Assembly (NCBI RefSeq): GCF_000701345.1
Contig: NZ_JNIJ01000036.1
Span: 1-64,000 of the forward strand
Reading direction: 5' to 3'
Source: Bradyrhizobium sp. URHD0069
GTDB lineage: Bacteria > Pseudomonadota > Alphaproteobacteria > Rhizobiales > Xanthobacteraceae
DNA: 64,000 nt
Under the pieces are notes generated by a model. That model made no database searches. It worked only from the letters and a program-made list of their open reading frames with translations, and had not been told where the DNA came from. This document shows, one piece after another, positions 35,055-43,044 of this stretch. Position numbers and translations under genes: made by a program. The stretch's first letter is position 1. The number at the start of each line of letters is the position of its first letter.

Positions 35055-35326
35055 TCCTTGTGCCTGTGACAAATCAAATCCGGACGTATTGTGATCGGCT
35101 ATTCAATGGGCAAATCGCCCGGGTCACGCGTGCGGTTTTTGAGAATTGTCAAGTTTAACCATCAGCTGTGTGCACTGGTTCGGGTCGAGCGAAACGAGAC
35201 CAGGCTCCAAGGGTCTCTCCGTCAATTGTCGTGAAAGCTCAAGGCCGGAGTCGAGCGCTGGCTGAAGGCGGGCCCTGAGGGTGCCGCATGAGTAGTCGAA
35301 CCCCCCAAAGGGAAGGACACTGATCA

Positions 35327-35512
35327 ATGGCCAGCGAGGAATCTGCCAAGGCAGCCCGCCTGATCAAGGTGGCTAAGGCTGTAGTCGGTGAGCTGCAGCG
35401 TCAGGGGTTCTCTGAGGTTCTAGCCGACCGGAGGTTCGATCCCGTCGAGATAGCCAAGGCGGTTATCAAGGCGGAAGACGGCGACGTGGTCCCGATCCGA
35501 CGGTCCAGATAG
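35327..35512 (+). CDS. Small hypothetical protein
   Basis: A 61-residue charged, helical protein starting MASEESAKAARLIKVAKAVV. GGAAGGAC is placed 8 bases before the ATG. No signal peptide or motif is visible. The RFDPVEIAKAVIKAEDGDVV segment and basic end (PIRRSR) are typical of small rhizobial proteins of unknown role. The ribosome site is the main support. Confidence 0.55.
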   Translation: MASEESAKAARLIKVAKAVVGELQRQGFSEVLADRRFDPVEIAKAVIKAEDGDVVPIRRSR

Positions 35513-35569
35513 CTGAGAGGGCCTGCGCGTTCGGAGAATTGGCCTAGCCGCGTAGTTCGGCTTTGGCGC

Positions 35570-35824
35570 CTAACCTCGAAGAAGCAGAATAATCAGCGTG
35601 ACAAATATGATCGAACCTACCCAACCAACAACTAGCGCCATTTTCAACATGACCTGCCGACGCGCGGTCTCCTCGATATGTCTTTCAATTGAAGCGCTTA
35701 AATCGCTGTCGGTGATCTCCCCGGACGCGACCCCGCCAATATTTGCCTCGTCATCGGGGCTACCTGACGGTCCACTTCCTTTTTCGACTCGTTGCCCGAC
35801 ACGCATTTTCCCTAAGCCTGCCAT
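35570..35824 (-). CDS. Small protein with a C-terminal membrane anchor
   Basis: 84 residues from the ATG at 35824 (MAGLGKMRVGQRVEKGSGPS); the ATG at 35806 is an alternative with AGGG close before it. A hydrophilic, acidic region (DSDLSASIERHIEETARRQV) precedes one C-terminal transmembrane segment (LVVGWVGSIIFVTLIILLLRG, about 62-83). The topology is that of a tail-anchored small protein. Not recognised. Confidence 0.45.
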   Translation of the reverse strand: MAGLGKMRVGQRVEKGSGPSGSPDDEANIGGVASGEITDSDLSASIERHIEETARRQVMLKMALVVGWVGSIIFVTLIILLLRG

Positions 35825-35920
35825 CTGCGGGAACCTGCAATTTGAGGGAAAGTGTCTGCCAACCCAAGCGTGCGTGCAAGGATAAATTCCAGGTCCCGCT
35901 CTCGGCCAGACTAGTTTAAA

Positions 35921-36009
35921 CTTGCTAAGTTCCAGCCTTGTGCAAACATGGAATCGTTCGGTGACGCCGCAGTGCCTGCCTGACATTTGTTCGGCGCACG
36001 ATTTCATTG
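35921..36009. promoter_or_regulatory. Conserved intergenic element, copy A
   Basis: This stretch aligns without gaps over 61 bases with 42473-42533 and shares the blocks CTTGCxAAGTT, CAGCCTTGTGC, ATGGAA and GTGCCTGCCT, then CGGCGCAC after a 10-base insertion. Both copies lie upstream of envelope-protein genes on the plus strand. A shared regulatory site or a transcribed leader is possible; no protein is encoded across both. Confidence 0.5.
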
Positions 36010-36133
36010 TTCGAAACGGCGGCACCTGCAGGAGCAGGAGATACGGACGTAGGGAAAAAATCCAAGCGCGCGCAATTCGGCAAGACGTAGGTAGCGCACA
36101 TCAGCACAAAGCGTGACCCAGGGAGCGACCACT

Positions 36134-37054
36134 TTGTCCCGCCATGTCGTTTTTCTATGCTCGATTGTGATCGCTGCACTCAGCGCGGCGTCGGCTGCTT
36201 GCGCCGCGGACTCTGAGCGCTGCCAGGAGCTTGGTCGTGCGTTTGAAATCGCGAAACCGCAGATCACTGCGGTCGAAGTGTCGTTGACGCTATTTTCGGC
36301 TGTTGACGCGAATTGCGTCAATCTGGCAACCGAACTGCTTGATCACGGCGCGTCGGTTGACGCGCGTGACCGGCTTGGCGCCCGGCCGCTTAGCCATGCC
36401 GCCAGGTTCGGTCATCTCCAGATGGTTGATCTTCTGCTGGCGCGCGACGCTCCGATCAATGCGCGCAATCTCGCCGGCGCCACCGCGCTGTTTTTTGCCG
36501 CCGAACGCGGCCATACTGCGGTCGCGCAACGGCTGATCGAACGCGGCGCCGACGTCAATTTCGTCGGGCGCAGTGGGGTTTCGCCGGTTTCTGCCGCCGC
36601 GTATGCGGGCAACGACGCGATCGTCGAAGCGTTGCTCGCACGTGGGGCCGACGAGCGGGTGCCCGACGGAACCGGCAAACCGCCGATCGTCTATGCGGCG
36701 GCCGGCGCACGGCTCGACATCGTGACGCGGTTGCTGGCCCGAAATGTCGACATCAACGCTCGTTACCCCAATGATCTCACCCTGCTCATGTGGGCGTCGG
36801 GCCCGGATCAATCGGCACCGGAAGCACAGGCGATCAAGATCGTTACATATCTGCTGGACGCAGGCGCGCATATCGATGATCGGGACGCCCGCGGCCGTAC
36901 CGCCCTTATGATTGCGGCCGAAGGCGGCCGTTCGGGGATCGTCAACTTGTTGCTTGCGCGCGGAGCCGACCTGTCTCTCAAGGACAAGGGCGGACTTCGC
37001 GCCGCCGACTTGACCGTGCTGACCTCGCTGCGTGAACAGCTGACGCCGCGCTGA
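36134..37054 (+). CDS. Exported ankyrin-repeat protein
   Basis: A protein of about 306 residues. The TTG at 36134 (GGGAG upstream) or a GTG at 36113 can start it. The signal peptide (VVFLCSIVIAALSAASAACA) places it in the periplasm. From about residue 60 it is built of ankyrin units of roughly 33 residues: NLATELLDHGASVDARDRLG, LGARPLSHAARFGHLQMVDL, ATALFFAAERGHTAVAQRLI, VSAAAYAGNDAIVEALLARG, and others up to ALMIAAEGGRSGIVNLLLAR. Six or seven repeats are visible. It is presumably a protein-binding scaffold. It converges with the cytochrome gene (7 bases apart). Confidence 0.88.
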   Translation: MSRHVVFLCSIVIAALSAASAACAADSERCQELGRAFEIAKPQITAVEVSLTLFSAVDANCVNLATELLDHGASVDARDRLGARPLSHAARFGHLQMVDLLLARDAPINARNLAGATALFFAAERGHTAVAQRLIERGADVNFVGRSGVSPVSAAAYAGNDAIVEALLARGADERVPDGTGKPPIVYAAAGARLDIVTRLLARNVDINARYPNDLTLLMWASGPDQSAPEAQAIKIVTYLLDAGAHIDDRDARGRTALMIAAEGGRSGIVNLLLARGADLSLKDKGGLRAADLTVLTSLREQLTPR

Positions 37055-37061
37055 CGGCGAT

Positions 37062-37652
37062 TCAAAGTCCGGCGAGATATTCCGCCAGCGCCGCAAGGTC
37101 ATCGGGGGCGGTCGCAAGCATCAAATCTGACATGCCGGGATTGTTGCCGCGCGCGCGGGTGCGGAAGTCAGCGATTGTTTTCGTCAAATAGTCCCGGCTC
37201 TGGCCCGCCAGACGGGGCACGGTGCCGTCGCCCTGAAATTGATCGAGATGGCAGCCGGTGCAGCCCACAGAGCGGTTGGCGCTCAAGGCGCGGCCCGAAA
37301 TTTCCTTTGACGCACGAGGCTGCCCCAGATCAGGCCACGGCTTTTTCGAGAAATATTCCGCGATGGCCAGCATGTCCTCCCGTTCCATGGACGAGGCGAT
37401 CGGCTGCATGATGTCGTTCTTGCGGTCGCCCCGCTTGAAATCGCGCAGCTGAATGTAGAGGTAACCCTGTGGTTGCCCCGAGATGATTGGAATCGTCTTT
37501 TCAACCGGTTTGCCGTCCGCGCCATGGCAACTGGCGCAGATCTGCGTCTTTTCTTCAATGCTTTGTGCGCCTGCGGGCGTGCCGAAGAGGTCCGAACCAA
37601 TACCGAGCGCGACAGCGACAACAACGCACCACTTAAACCTGCCGCGCATCAT
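37062..37652 (-). CDS. Di-heme c-type cytochrome (c4-like)
   Basis: A 196-residue protein from the ATG at 37652. The signal peptide (about 5-30) ends near TPAGAQS. It has two heme-binding motifs, CASCH and CTGCH, one in each half, with the usual methionine ligand regions (QPIASSMEREDM and NNPGMSDLML). It is periplasmic. It lies 65 bases downstream of the PQQ dehydrogenase gene on the same strand, so it is the probable electron acceptor of that enzyme, passing electrons to the respiratory chain. Confidence 0.9.
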   Translation of the reverse strand: MMRGRFKWCVVVAVALGIGSDLFGTPAGAQSIEEKTQICASCHGADGKPVEKTIPIISGQPQGYLYIQLRDFKRGDRKNDIMQPIASSMEREDMLAIAEYFSKKPWPDLGQPRASKEISGRALSANRSVGCTGCHLDQFQGDGTVPRLAGQSRDYLTKTIADFRTRARGNNPGMSDLMLATAPDDLAALAEYLAGL

Positions 37653-37726
37653 CGATTCCAATTGGAGCTTTTAATTGAGGCGGAACCGTAGCCGGCCCCG
37701 CCTCTCATTCGCTATATCGTGCGTTC

Positions 37727-39436
37727 TCAGTTGAGCGAGAAAGCAATGATGTTGTTGCCCCGGCGGAAATCGATCTGGGTGTTACCCCCCGCGCCGACCA
37801 CAATATACTGCTTGCCGCCCACCATATAGGTGGAGGGCGGCGCATTGACGCCGGCTCCGGCGCGAAAACTCCACAACTCCTTGCCGTTGGACGAGTTGTA
37901 AGCCGCAAACTTGCCGTTGCCTTCGCCGGTGAAAACAAGACCACCTGCGGTGGCAAGGATGCCGCCGATCATCGGTTCGGGCGTCTTCACCTGCCACTTG
38001 ATCTTGCCGGTGTTATAGTCGACGGCGGTGATGTTGCCCGACTGCGCCTCGCCAGGGATCACCTTGAAGGCGCCGCCAAGCCACAGCTTACCGTTCGGAT
38101 ACGGCGTGCTCTCGACCTGGTAGGTCATCGGCTGATGCAGATTGATGGCATAGGCGAGGCTCTGTGACGGATCGATCGCAATCGGCGACCATTCGACACC
38201 GCCATTTGCACCCGGCAGCATGCGCGCGCCTTCCTTGGTGGGAAGGGTCCACATGTTCTCTTGCGCCACCATGGCCTCAGAGAAGCGGATCAAACTGCAA
38301 TCCTTGCGGTCGTGGACATAGATGTGACCGGTCTTGCCCGCATGGATCACGCCCGGGATGGTCTTGCCGTCTTTCCCTTTCACGTCCAGGAGTACCGGAG
38401 GGCTTGCAGCATCAAGGTCCCATACGTCATGGGCGATGTACTGAAAGTGGCATAGATATTTGCCGGTATCCAGATCAACGGAAACCAACGAGTTCGTGTA
38501 GAGGTTGTCGCCGGGGCGCATTGAGCCGTCGAGGTCGGGCGACGGATTGCCGACAACAAAATAGAGCCGGTTCGTAGCCAGATCGACCGCAGGATTTTGC
38601 CACACGCCGCCACCAAGTTTCTCGAAGGGATCGCCCGTCTTTGCGAGCTGGTCCTTTTCGGCCTGAATATTACGGTGCATGTCACGACCAGTGGCGTCTT
38701 TCGTTGCCCAGACGCCGACTGAATTCTCCGGTATCGTAAGGAACGTCCAGAGCAACTTGCCGGTCTTCGCATCGTAGGCTTTCACAAAGCCCCGGATGCC
38801 GTACTCGCCGCCATTCGTTCCGATCAGAACCTTGTCCTTGATTACCGTTGGAGCCATCGTCTCGCTGTATCCGAGCTCCGGATCCGCGATGTCGCTCTGC
38901 CAAACAACATCACCGGTTTTTGCCTTCAGAGCCACAAGCTTGGAGTCGAGCGTGGCCAGGTAGACAAGGTCGCCCAAAATTTGGACGCCGCGATTGTTAG
39001 GACCGCAGCAATAGGTCGTTACCGGTCCCATCTTGTGCTTGTAGTGCCAGATTTCTGCGCCGGTTTTGGCGTCAAGCGCGTAAACATGGCTGAACGACGT
39101 CGTCACATACATGACTCCGTCGATGACAATGGGCGAAGTCTCAAGCGATTCCTTGACGTCCGTCTGGAAGATCCACGCGACGCGCAGGCCCTTCACGTTG
39201 TCGCGTCCGATCTGTCGGGCCGGATGAAAGCGCGTCTGGGCATAGTTGCCGTTTGTCAGCAGAAAATTGTTGACGCTTTTGTCTGCCGAGTCGAGCTGTT
39301 GCTGAGTAACCGGAGAAATTGTTGCCTGGCCCGACACGGACCTGGCTTCCTGCTTAACTTCCTGCGCGCCAATGGGCCCTGTTAAACAACCAGCGAGGCC
39401 GACAAAAGTGGCGCATAAAATAGAATATCTATTCAT
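37727..39436 (-). CDS. PQQ-dependent alcohol dehydrogenase with a lanthanide-type D-x-D motif
   Basis: A 569-residue periplasmic quinoprotein. The signal peptide (about 1-24) ends GPIGAQE. It has the eight-bladed propeller with tryptophan-docking units (DAKTGAEIWHYKHK, DAKTGKLLWTF, NTGKIKWQVKTPEP), the vicinal cysteine pair C143-C144 (TTYCCGPNNRG) and the catalytic region HDVWDLDAASP with D340-L-D342. The second aspartate two residues after the catalytic one marks lanthanide-dependent enzymes such as XoxF and PedH; calcium enzymes have Ala or Ser there. The YCCG pair is compatible with the disulfide ring. The oxidised alcohol is unknown. It sits in an operon with a di-heme cytochrome. Confidence 0.9.
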   Translation of the reverse strand: MNRYSILCATFVGLAGCLTGPIGAQEVKQEARSVSGQATISPVTQQQLDSADKSVNNFLLTNGNYAQTRFHPARQIGRDNVKGLRVAWIFQTDVKESLETSPIVIDGVMYVTTSFSHVYALDAKTGAEIWHYKHKMGPVTTYCCGPNNRGVQILGDLVYLATLDSKLVALKAKTGDVVWQSDIADPELGYSETMAPTVIKDKVLIGTNGGEYGIRGFVKAYDAKTGKLLWTFLTIPENSVGVWATKDATGRDMHRNIQAEKDQLAKTGDPFEKLGGGVWQNPAVDLATNRLYFVVGNPSPDLDGSMRPGDNLYTNSLVSVDLDTGKYLCHFQYIAHDVWDLDAASPPVLLDVKGKDGKTIPGVIHAGKTGHIYVHDRKDCSLIRFSEAMVAQENMWTLPTKEGARMLPGANGGVEWSPIAIDPSQSLAYAINLHQPMTYQVESTPYPNGKLWLGGAFKVIPGEAQSGNITAVDYNTGKIKWQVKTPEPMIGGILATAGGLVFTGEGNGKFAAYNSSNGKELWSFRAGAGVNAPPSTYMVGGKQYIVVGAGGNTQIDFRRGNNIIAFSLN

Positions 39437-39834
39437 GTTCCCGCCCCTATTATTGTCTGTTCACTTTAACCGACACATTCGAAAGTCGGTGCCATTCAAA
39501 CTTAACCGATCGAACTACTTTGACAAGGCGAAAACGCTAAGCGCTAAGGTTCACAGACGCCGCGACCGAACGCCAACCGTTCGGTGAGCAGATTTGCGAC
39601 CGCCGGTGGACGTGCGTCGGAGTCCAACTGACTCAGAAATATTTCGTACCTGCGGCAGCTATAGAGTTCGGCAGCTTCCGGCGGCAGCAGCGCAAGTTTC
39701 GTCCGCAACATCATTCGCTTGGGACTTTTGTTGCACTGCATTTTATTTCTTCAACGGCGTCCTTGAACTCCGCGCTGCCGCAATCAAAGCTGCAGCGGGA
39801 AGAAACTTTTCGTTTGGATCGATGTTGTCATTCC
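39437..39834. other. Intergenic region upstream of the PQQ dehydrogenase
   Basis: About 400 bases that must hold the leftward dehydrogenase promoter. A minus-strand open frame near 39544-39714 (MMLRTKLALLPPEAAELY) is protein-like but has no ribosome site, so I leave it unannotated. No operator is recognised. Confidence 0.4.
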
Positions 39835-39907
39835 AGCAACGGAACCGGGCCGACTGGCAGTTGCTCGAGAGGCCGCTCGGCGTAACGCCCGGGCGGCTTT
39901 TTCTTTT
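39835..39907 (+). ncRNA. Two stem-loops with a terminator-like tail (possible sRNA 3' end or leader)
   Basis: AGCAAC (39835-39840) pairs with GTTGCT (39860-39865). A second hairpin, GCCGC..GGCG-TAA-CGCC..GCGGC (39872-39897), is followed by TTTTTCTTTT. This is a strong rho-independent terminator on the plus strand, yet no plus-strand gene precedes it. It may end a small RNA or act as an attenuator in front of the gene at 39924. The promoter is not identified. Confidence 0.5.
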
Positions 39908-39923
39908 AACGTGGGAGGGTGAC

Positions 39924-40103
39924 ATGCCGAATGATAAGCCCCTCAAGCCCGACGACTTTCCGGTTGAGGTTGAGGGCGAAAAATTAGTGACTGCAGACGG
40001 CAAGCCGATCGCCAAGGCGAAAACGCCAGCCATCGCAGAGGATATCGCGGACCGTCTCAACGAAGACGATTACCGCAAAGGGATGGATAGATGGTCGGCG
40101 TGA
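39924..40103 (+). CDS. Small acidic hypothetical protein
   Basis: A 59-residue protein starting MPNDKPLKPDDFPVEVEGEK, with GGGAGGGT just before the ATG at 39924. It is hydrophilic, with no membrane segment, and ends EDDYRKGMDRWSA. The start lies 17 bases after a terminator-like hairpin, so expression may be conditional on read-through. Similar small proteins are found in rhizobia, function unknown. Confidence 0.6.
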   Translation: MPNDKPLKPDDFPVEVEGEKLVTADGKPIAKAKTPAIAEDIADRLNEDDYRKGMDRWSA

Positions 40104-40160
40104 TCCAGCTCATGGTTCGCGGCGAAGCACGCCGCCCACCTTCGGGATCATGCGCTAACG

Positions 40161-41738
40161 CTACGAAGAGGATGTCGCCGGCGTCGGTGCTGGCGGCTCA
40201 CTTCCGTCGGCTGGCAGCGTGAACTGAAAAACGGCGCCGTGCGGTGTGTTCGGCGACGCCCAGAAACGCCCGCCATGGGCTTCGATGATCGATCGGCAGA
40301 TCGAGAGCCCAATGCCGATACCTTTGGGTTTGGTCGTATAGAAGGACTCGAAGATGCGATCGGCGGTCGCCGGATCTATTCCCGCGCCCGTATCCTTGAC
40401 TGCAACGAGCACGCCGCCCGCTTCAACGCGTTCCGAAGATATCGTCAATATTCTAGGGCGGTCCGTGACCGCGCTCATGGCTTCAATGCCGTTCATGATC
40501 AGATTGAGCAGAACCTGCTGCAGCTGCACCCGATCCCCGAACACCGTCCGATCGCCGGTGGACAGATCCGTGTGAAGCACAAGATTGTGCAGCGTCAATT
40601 CGCTGCGGGTGAGCGCCAGAATTTCCTGAATGGCGCCATTGATGTCGAGCCTTTCCAATTGGGGCCTGGATTTCTTTGTCATTGCGCGGAGGTTTTCGAT
40701 TATTTCAGCCGCGCGCCTGCCGTCTTGGATGATGTACGACAATGTCCCCCGCGCTTCATCGAGGTTGGGCTCGTCCCGGTTGAGCCAGCGCAGGCCGGCC
40801 TCGCCATGGGTCACTATGCCGGTCAAGGGTTGGTTGACCTCATGGGCAATGGAGGCGACAAGTTCGCCCATCGTCGCCAGCCGGCCAACGCGGGCGAGTT
40901 CCGCCTGGGTCCCCTGGCGTTCCATCATGTTATCCTTAAAAATCTGGACCGCCGTCGCCATCGCGCCAATCTCGTCCTCGCGACCAACCTCGGGCACTTC
41001 GACGGCGCTATCGCCTTTGGCAAGCGTTGTCATGGCGCTGGTCATGCGAGTGATCGGCACGGCGATGCCGCGCGTGAGTAGAACGCCCATCAGCGTCGCA
41101 ATGATGAGCGAGGCTGCACCGCCGATGATTGTCGCCACGTATGCAGTCGCGAACGCCTCTTTGCGCACGACGTCACGCTTCGCCAACAGATCGCGCTCAA
41201 TCCCGTCGATTTCGTCCACTTTGGCGCGGATGAGGTCCATTGCGGCTTTGCCGGCCTCCGAGCCCTCCAAGGCGCGCGCATCCTCGCGCGTCTCGGGCGT
41301 CGCCATCAGCGCGATCTCCCGCTCGGCAATCTCCGAACGCCACTTCCTCGCCAGCTCGTTGAGTTCGTCGAGCCGGCTCTGCGGCGCGGGGTCGTCCGAG
41401 GTAAGGGCTTTTATTTTCTGGATCGCTGCGGTGTAGGCATTGCCACCCCTATGATAGGGCTCCAGAAATTTCTCCTCGGCGGTGATCAAATAGCCGCGCA
41501 CACCGGTTTCCTGCTCCACCATTGCGTCCATTGCCGCCTGTAGCGTCTCCAACACGTCGGTGGTTTGGACATGCTGATTTTTGGCCCATTCGATCACGCG
41601 AAGTCTGTCGTAGACGATAGCGCTGCTTACAAATATGACGACGACCACTGCGGAAAACGCGGCCATAAGCTTGCGCGAGATCGGCAAGTTCGCAAAAGCG
41701 GACACATGATCCTCTGAAGCGTTACGCTGTGAACTCAT
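40161..41738 (-). CDS. Sensor histidine kinase, CHASE3-HAMP-HisKA-HATPase
   Basis: A 525-residue inner-membrane kinase. TM1 is at about 24-43. The periplasmic segment of about 155 residues has a CHASE3-like core (MVEQETGVRGYLITAEEKFL). TM2 is at about 200-222, followed by HAMP (about 222-275). The phosphoacceptor H299 is in LVASIAHEVNQPLTG, and the ATPase domain has N-, G1- and G2-box sequences (QVLLNLIMNGIEAM, VKDTGAGIDPATADRIFESF, GIGLSICRSIIEAHGGRFW). No response regulator gene is adjacent, so it is an orphan; the Ser/Thr or Asp partner is elsewhere. The signal sensed is unknown. Confidence 0.92.
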   Translation of the reverse strand: MSSQRNASEDHVSAFANLPISRKLMAAFSAVVVVIFVSSAIVYDRLRVIEWAKNQHVQTTDVLETLQAAMDAMVEQETGVRGYLITAEEKFLEPYHRGGNAYTAAIQKIKALTSDDPAPQSRLDELNELARKWRSEIAEREIALMATPETREDARALEGSEAGKAAMDLIRAKVDEIDGIERDLLAKRDVVRKEAFATAYVATIIGGAASLIIATLMGVLLTRGIAVPITRMTSAMTTLAKGDSAVEVPEVGREDEIGAMATAVQIFKDNMMERQGTQAELARVGRLATMGELVASIAHEVNQPLTGIVTHGEAGLRWLNRDEPNLDEARGTLSYIIQDGRRAAEIIENLRAMTKKSRPQLERLDINGAIQEILALTRSELTLHNLVLHTDLSTGDRTVFGDRVQLQQVLLNLIMNGIEAMSAVTDRPRILTISSERVEAGGVLVAVKDTGAGIDPATADRIFESFYTTKPKGIGIGLSICRSIIEAHGGRFWASPNTPHGAVFQFTLPADGSEPPAPTPATSSS

Positions 41739-41969
41739 TAAGGTCCGCCTCGAAGCGGCCGAACGCGCCGTTGGCGAGCCGCCACAATCTTAAGGCATCT
41801 CATCGAAAATTGGCCCGGCAAACTTGGCAGCGTGCCGCCGCGGCGCAGTCGCGGCCGCCCGTTGCCGCCGTCCCCCTGTCAACAGAGCGTGGTTGGCCGC
41901 AAGATCGATCGGGTCAAATAATACCTTCGAATGTGTGGTAAGGCTAGTTCGCAATAGAACTGAAACGGT

Positions 41970-42254
41970 GTGTCTATGCAGGTTTTACGCACGCGCGCGA
42001 TGTGGCTGCTGACGGCGTTGATCGTCGCAGACGGCGCTACCAGTGCGGCCGCCACGCCATTGAACCCATTTCGCTATGAAGCTCAGGCGCAGCGACATTG
42101 CCCGACTGACACTGTGGTCTGGCTCGATTTTCGAAAAGAGATTTACTACCTCAAACGGCAGAAGCGCTACGCCCTGGGCAGCACCGGCAGCTTCGTGTGT
42201 CTGAACGAAGCCCGCAGCAACCGCTACCGCCGCTCGTTGCTTGGACTTCGGTAG
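41970..42254 (+). CDS. Small exported protein of a rhizobial family
   Basis: 94 residues from a GTG at 41970 (or the ATG at 41976). The signal peptide ends near ATSAAATPL. The mature part contains RYEAQAQRHCPTDTVVWLDF and GSTGSFVCLNEARSNRYR, with two cysteines that may pair. I recall similar small proteins from many Bradyrhizobium genomes. Function unknown. Confidence 0.65.
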   Translation: MSMQVLRTRAMWLLTALIVADGATSAAATPLNPFRYEAQAQRHCPTDTVVWLDFRKEIYYLKRQKRYALGSTGSFVCLNEARSNRYRRSLLGLR

Positions 42255-42472
42255 GCAGGTCAATGAAGCCAGCGACTTCAACTCTAGTTTAGAAAAGCTA
42301 CGTGATCGCTAGCACCCGAACGCAAGGCGTCATCTCCTGTTTCTCTCACGATAGCTGCCGCTCGGAGAGTTGCCGTTTGTCCGTTTTTGGAGGTACGGGG
42401 CGAAGTGCAGCCTAAACATCCGCTTTGAGCAGTCTGTGAATGTGAGTATCTGCCGCTGCAGATAAAGTTGCG

Positions 42473-42551
42473 CTTGCCAAGTTGCAGCCTTGTGCGAGTA
42501 TGGAACCTTCTGTGAAGTCTGAGGTGCCTGCCTCGGCGCACAATTTGCAAT
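42473..42551. promoter_or_regulatory. Conserved intergenic element, copy B
   Basis: Counterpart of the element at 35921-36009: the same conserved blocks and spacing over the first 61 bases, then CGGCGCACxATTT. It ends about 20 bases before the start of the 42571 gene. This position favours a promoter/leader role. Confidence 0.5.
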
Positions 42552-42570
42552 ATTCGGAATCGAGAGATAT

Positions 42571-43044
42571 TTGAGCGAATCCCTTCATCCAAGCGCCCCC
42601 CATCATCTACCAGGCTTCATCACCGCTCCGGGCGACACCGATACCCTGATGGTGGTGGTCGGCATCGTCCTGATCGGCTCCGTTCTTGCGGTGGGCAATT
42701 TCTATCTGCATTTGCACACTTTGCCCGAGCGAATGGCGCACAAGTCGCAAAAGCTGCAATTCGAGATCGTGGCTGTGCTGGGCTTGCTGGCGCTCTTTAC
42801 GCACATCCATCTCTTTTGGATCGTAGGGCTGTTGCTTGCCATGATCGACCTGCCCGATTTCAGCACGCCACTGCGCAGCATCGCAGGTTCGGTCGAAAAA
42901 ATCGCGGGTTTGCCGCCCGGCGAAGCAACGGCCGAGCTTGCGAATGACGAGATGGCAGCCGGCGTTTCTCACACGGCGGCTGCGGGAGCGCCGGCTACGA
43001 CAAAAGCCGGCGCCGCCAAGAGTGAGGTGCCGAACCATGCTTGA
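42571..43044 (+). CDS. Inner-membrane protein paired with an HlyD-like protein (YibI/DUF3302-like position)
   Basis: 157 residues from a TTG at 42571 preceded by GAGAGAT. Three hydrophobic segments lie at about 25-48, 64-80 and 80-95, the last containing HIHLFWIVGLLLAMIDLPDF. A long low-complexity alanine-rich tail follows (about 110-157). The gene ends 8 bases inside the HlyD-like gene, so they are translationally coupled. In enterobacteria a similar two-gene set is yibI/yibH and yiaW/yiaV, and the role of those is also unclear. The match to DUF3302 is by context, not by sequence. Confidence 0.65.
   Translation: MSESLHPSAPHHLPGFITAPGDTDTLMVVVGIVLIGSVLAVGNFYLHLHTLPERMAHKSQKLQFEIVAVLGLLALFTHIHLFWIVGLLLAMIDLPDFSTPLRSIAGSVEKIAGLPPGEATAELANDEMAAGVSHTAAAGAPATTKAGAAKSEVPNHA

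Noticed and set aside
35431..35450. GGAGGTTCGATCCCGTC looks like a tRNA T-arm
   Set aside because: No acceptor stem, D-arm or anticodon arm can be built around it, and it lies inside a small coding frame with its own ribosome site.
35950..35978. EcfG-type (general stress) promoter in the conserved element (GGAA..N17..GTGCC)
   Set aside because: The -35-like GGAA is present in both copies but the second block does not match the CGTT -10 consensus, so a sigma-factor assignment is not justified.
39544..39714. Minus-strand open frame MMLRTKLALLPPEAAELY...
   Set aside because: Looks somewhat protein-like, but it has no ribosome site and no recognised family; evidence is too weak for an entry.
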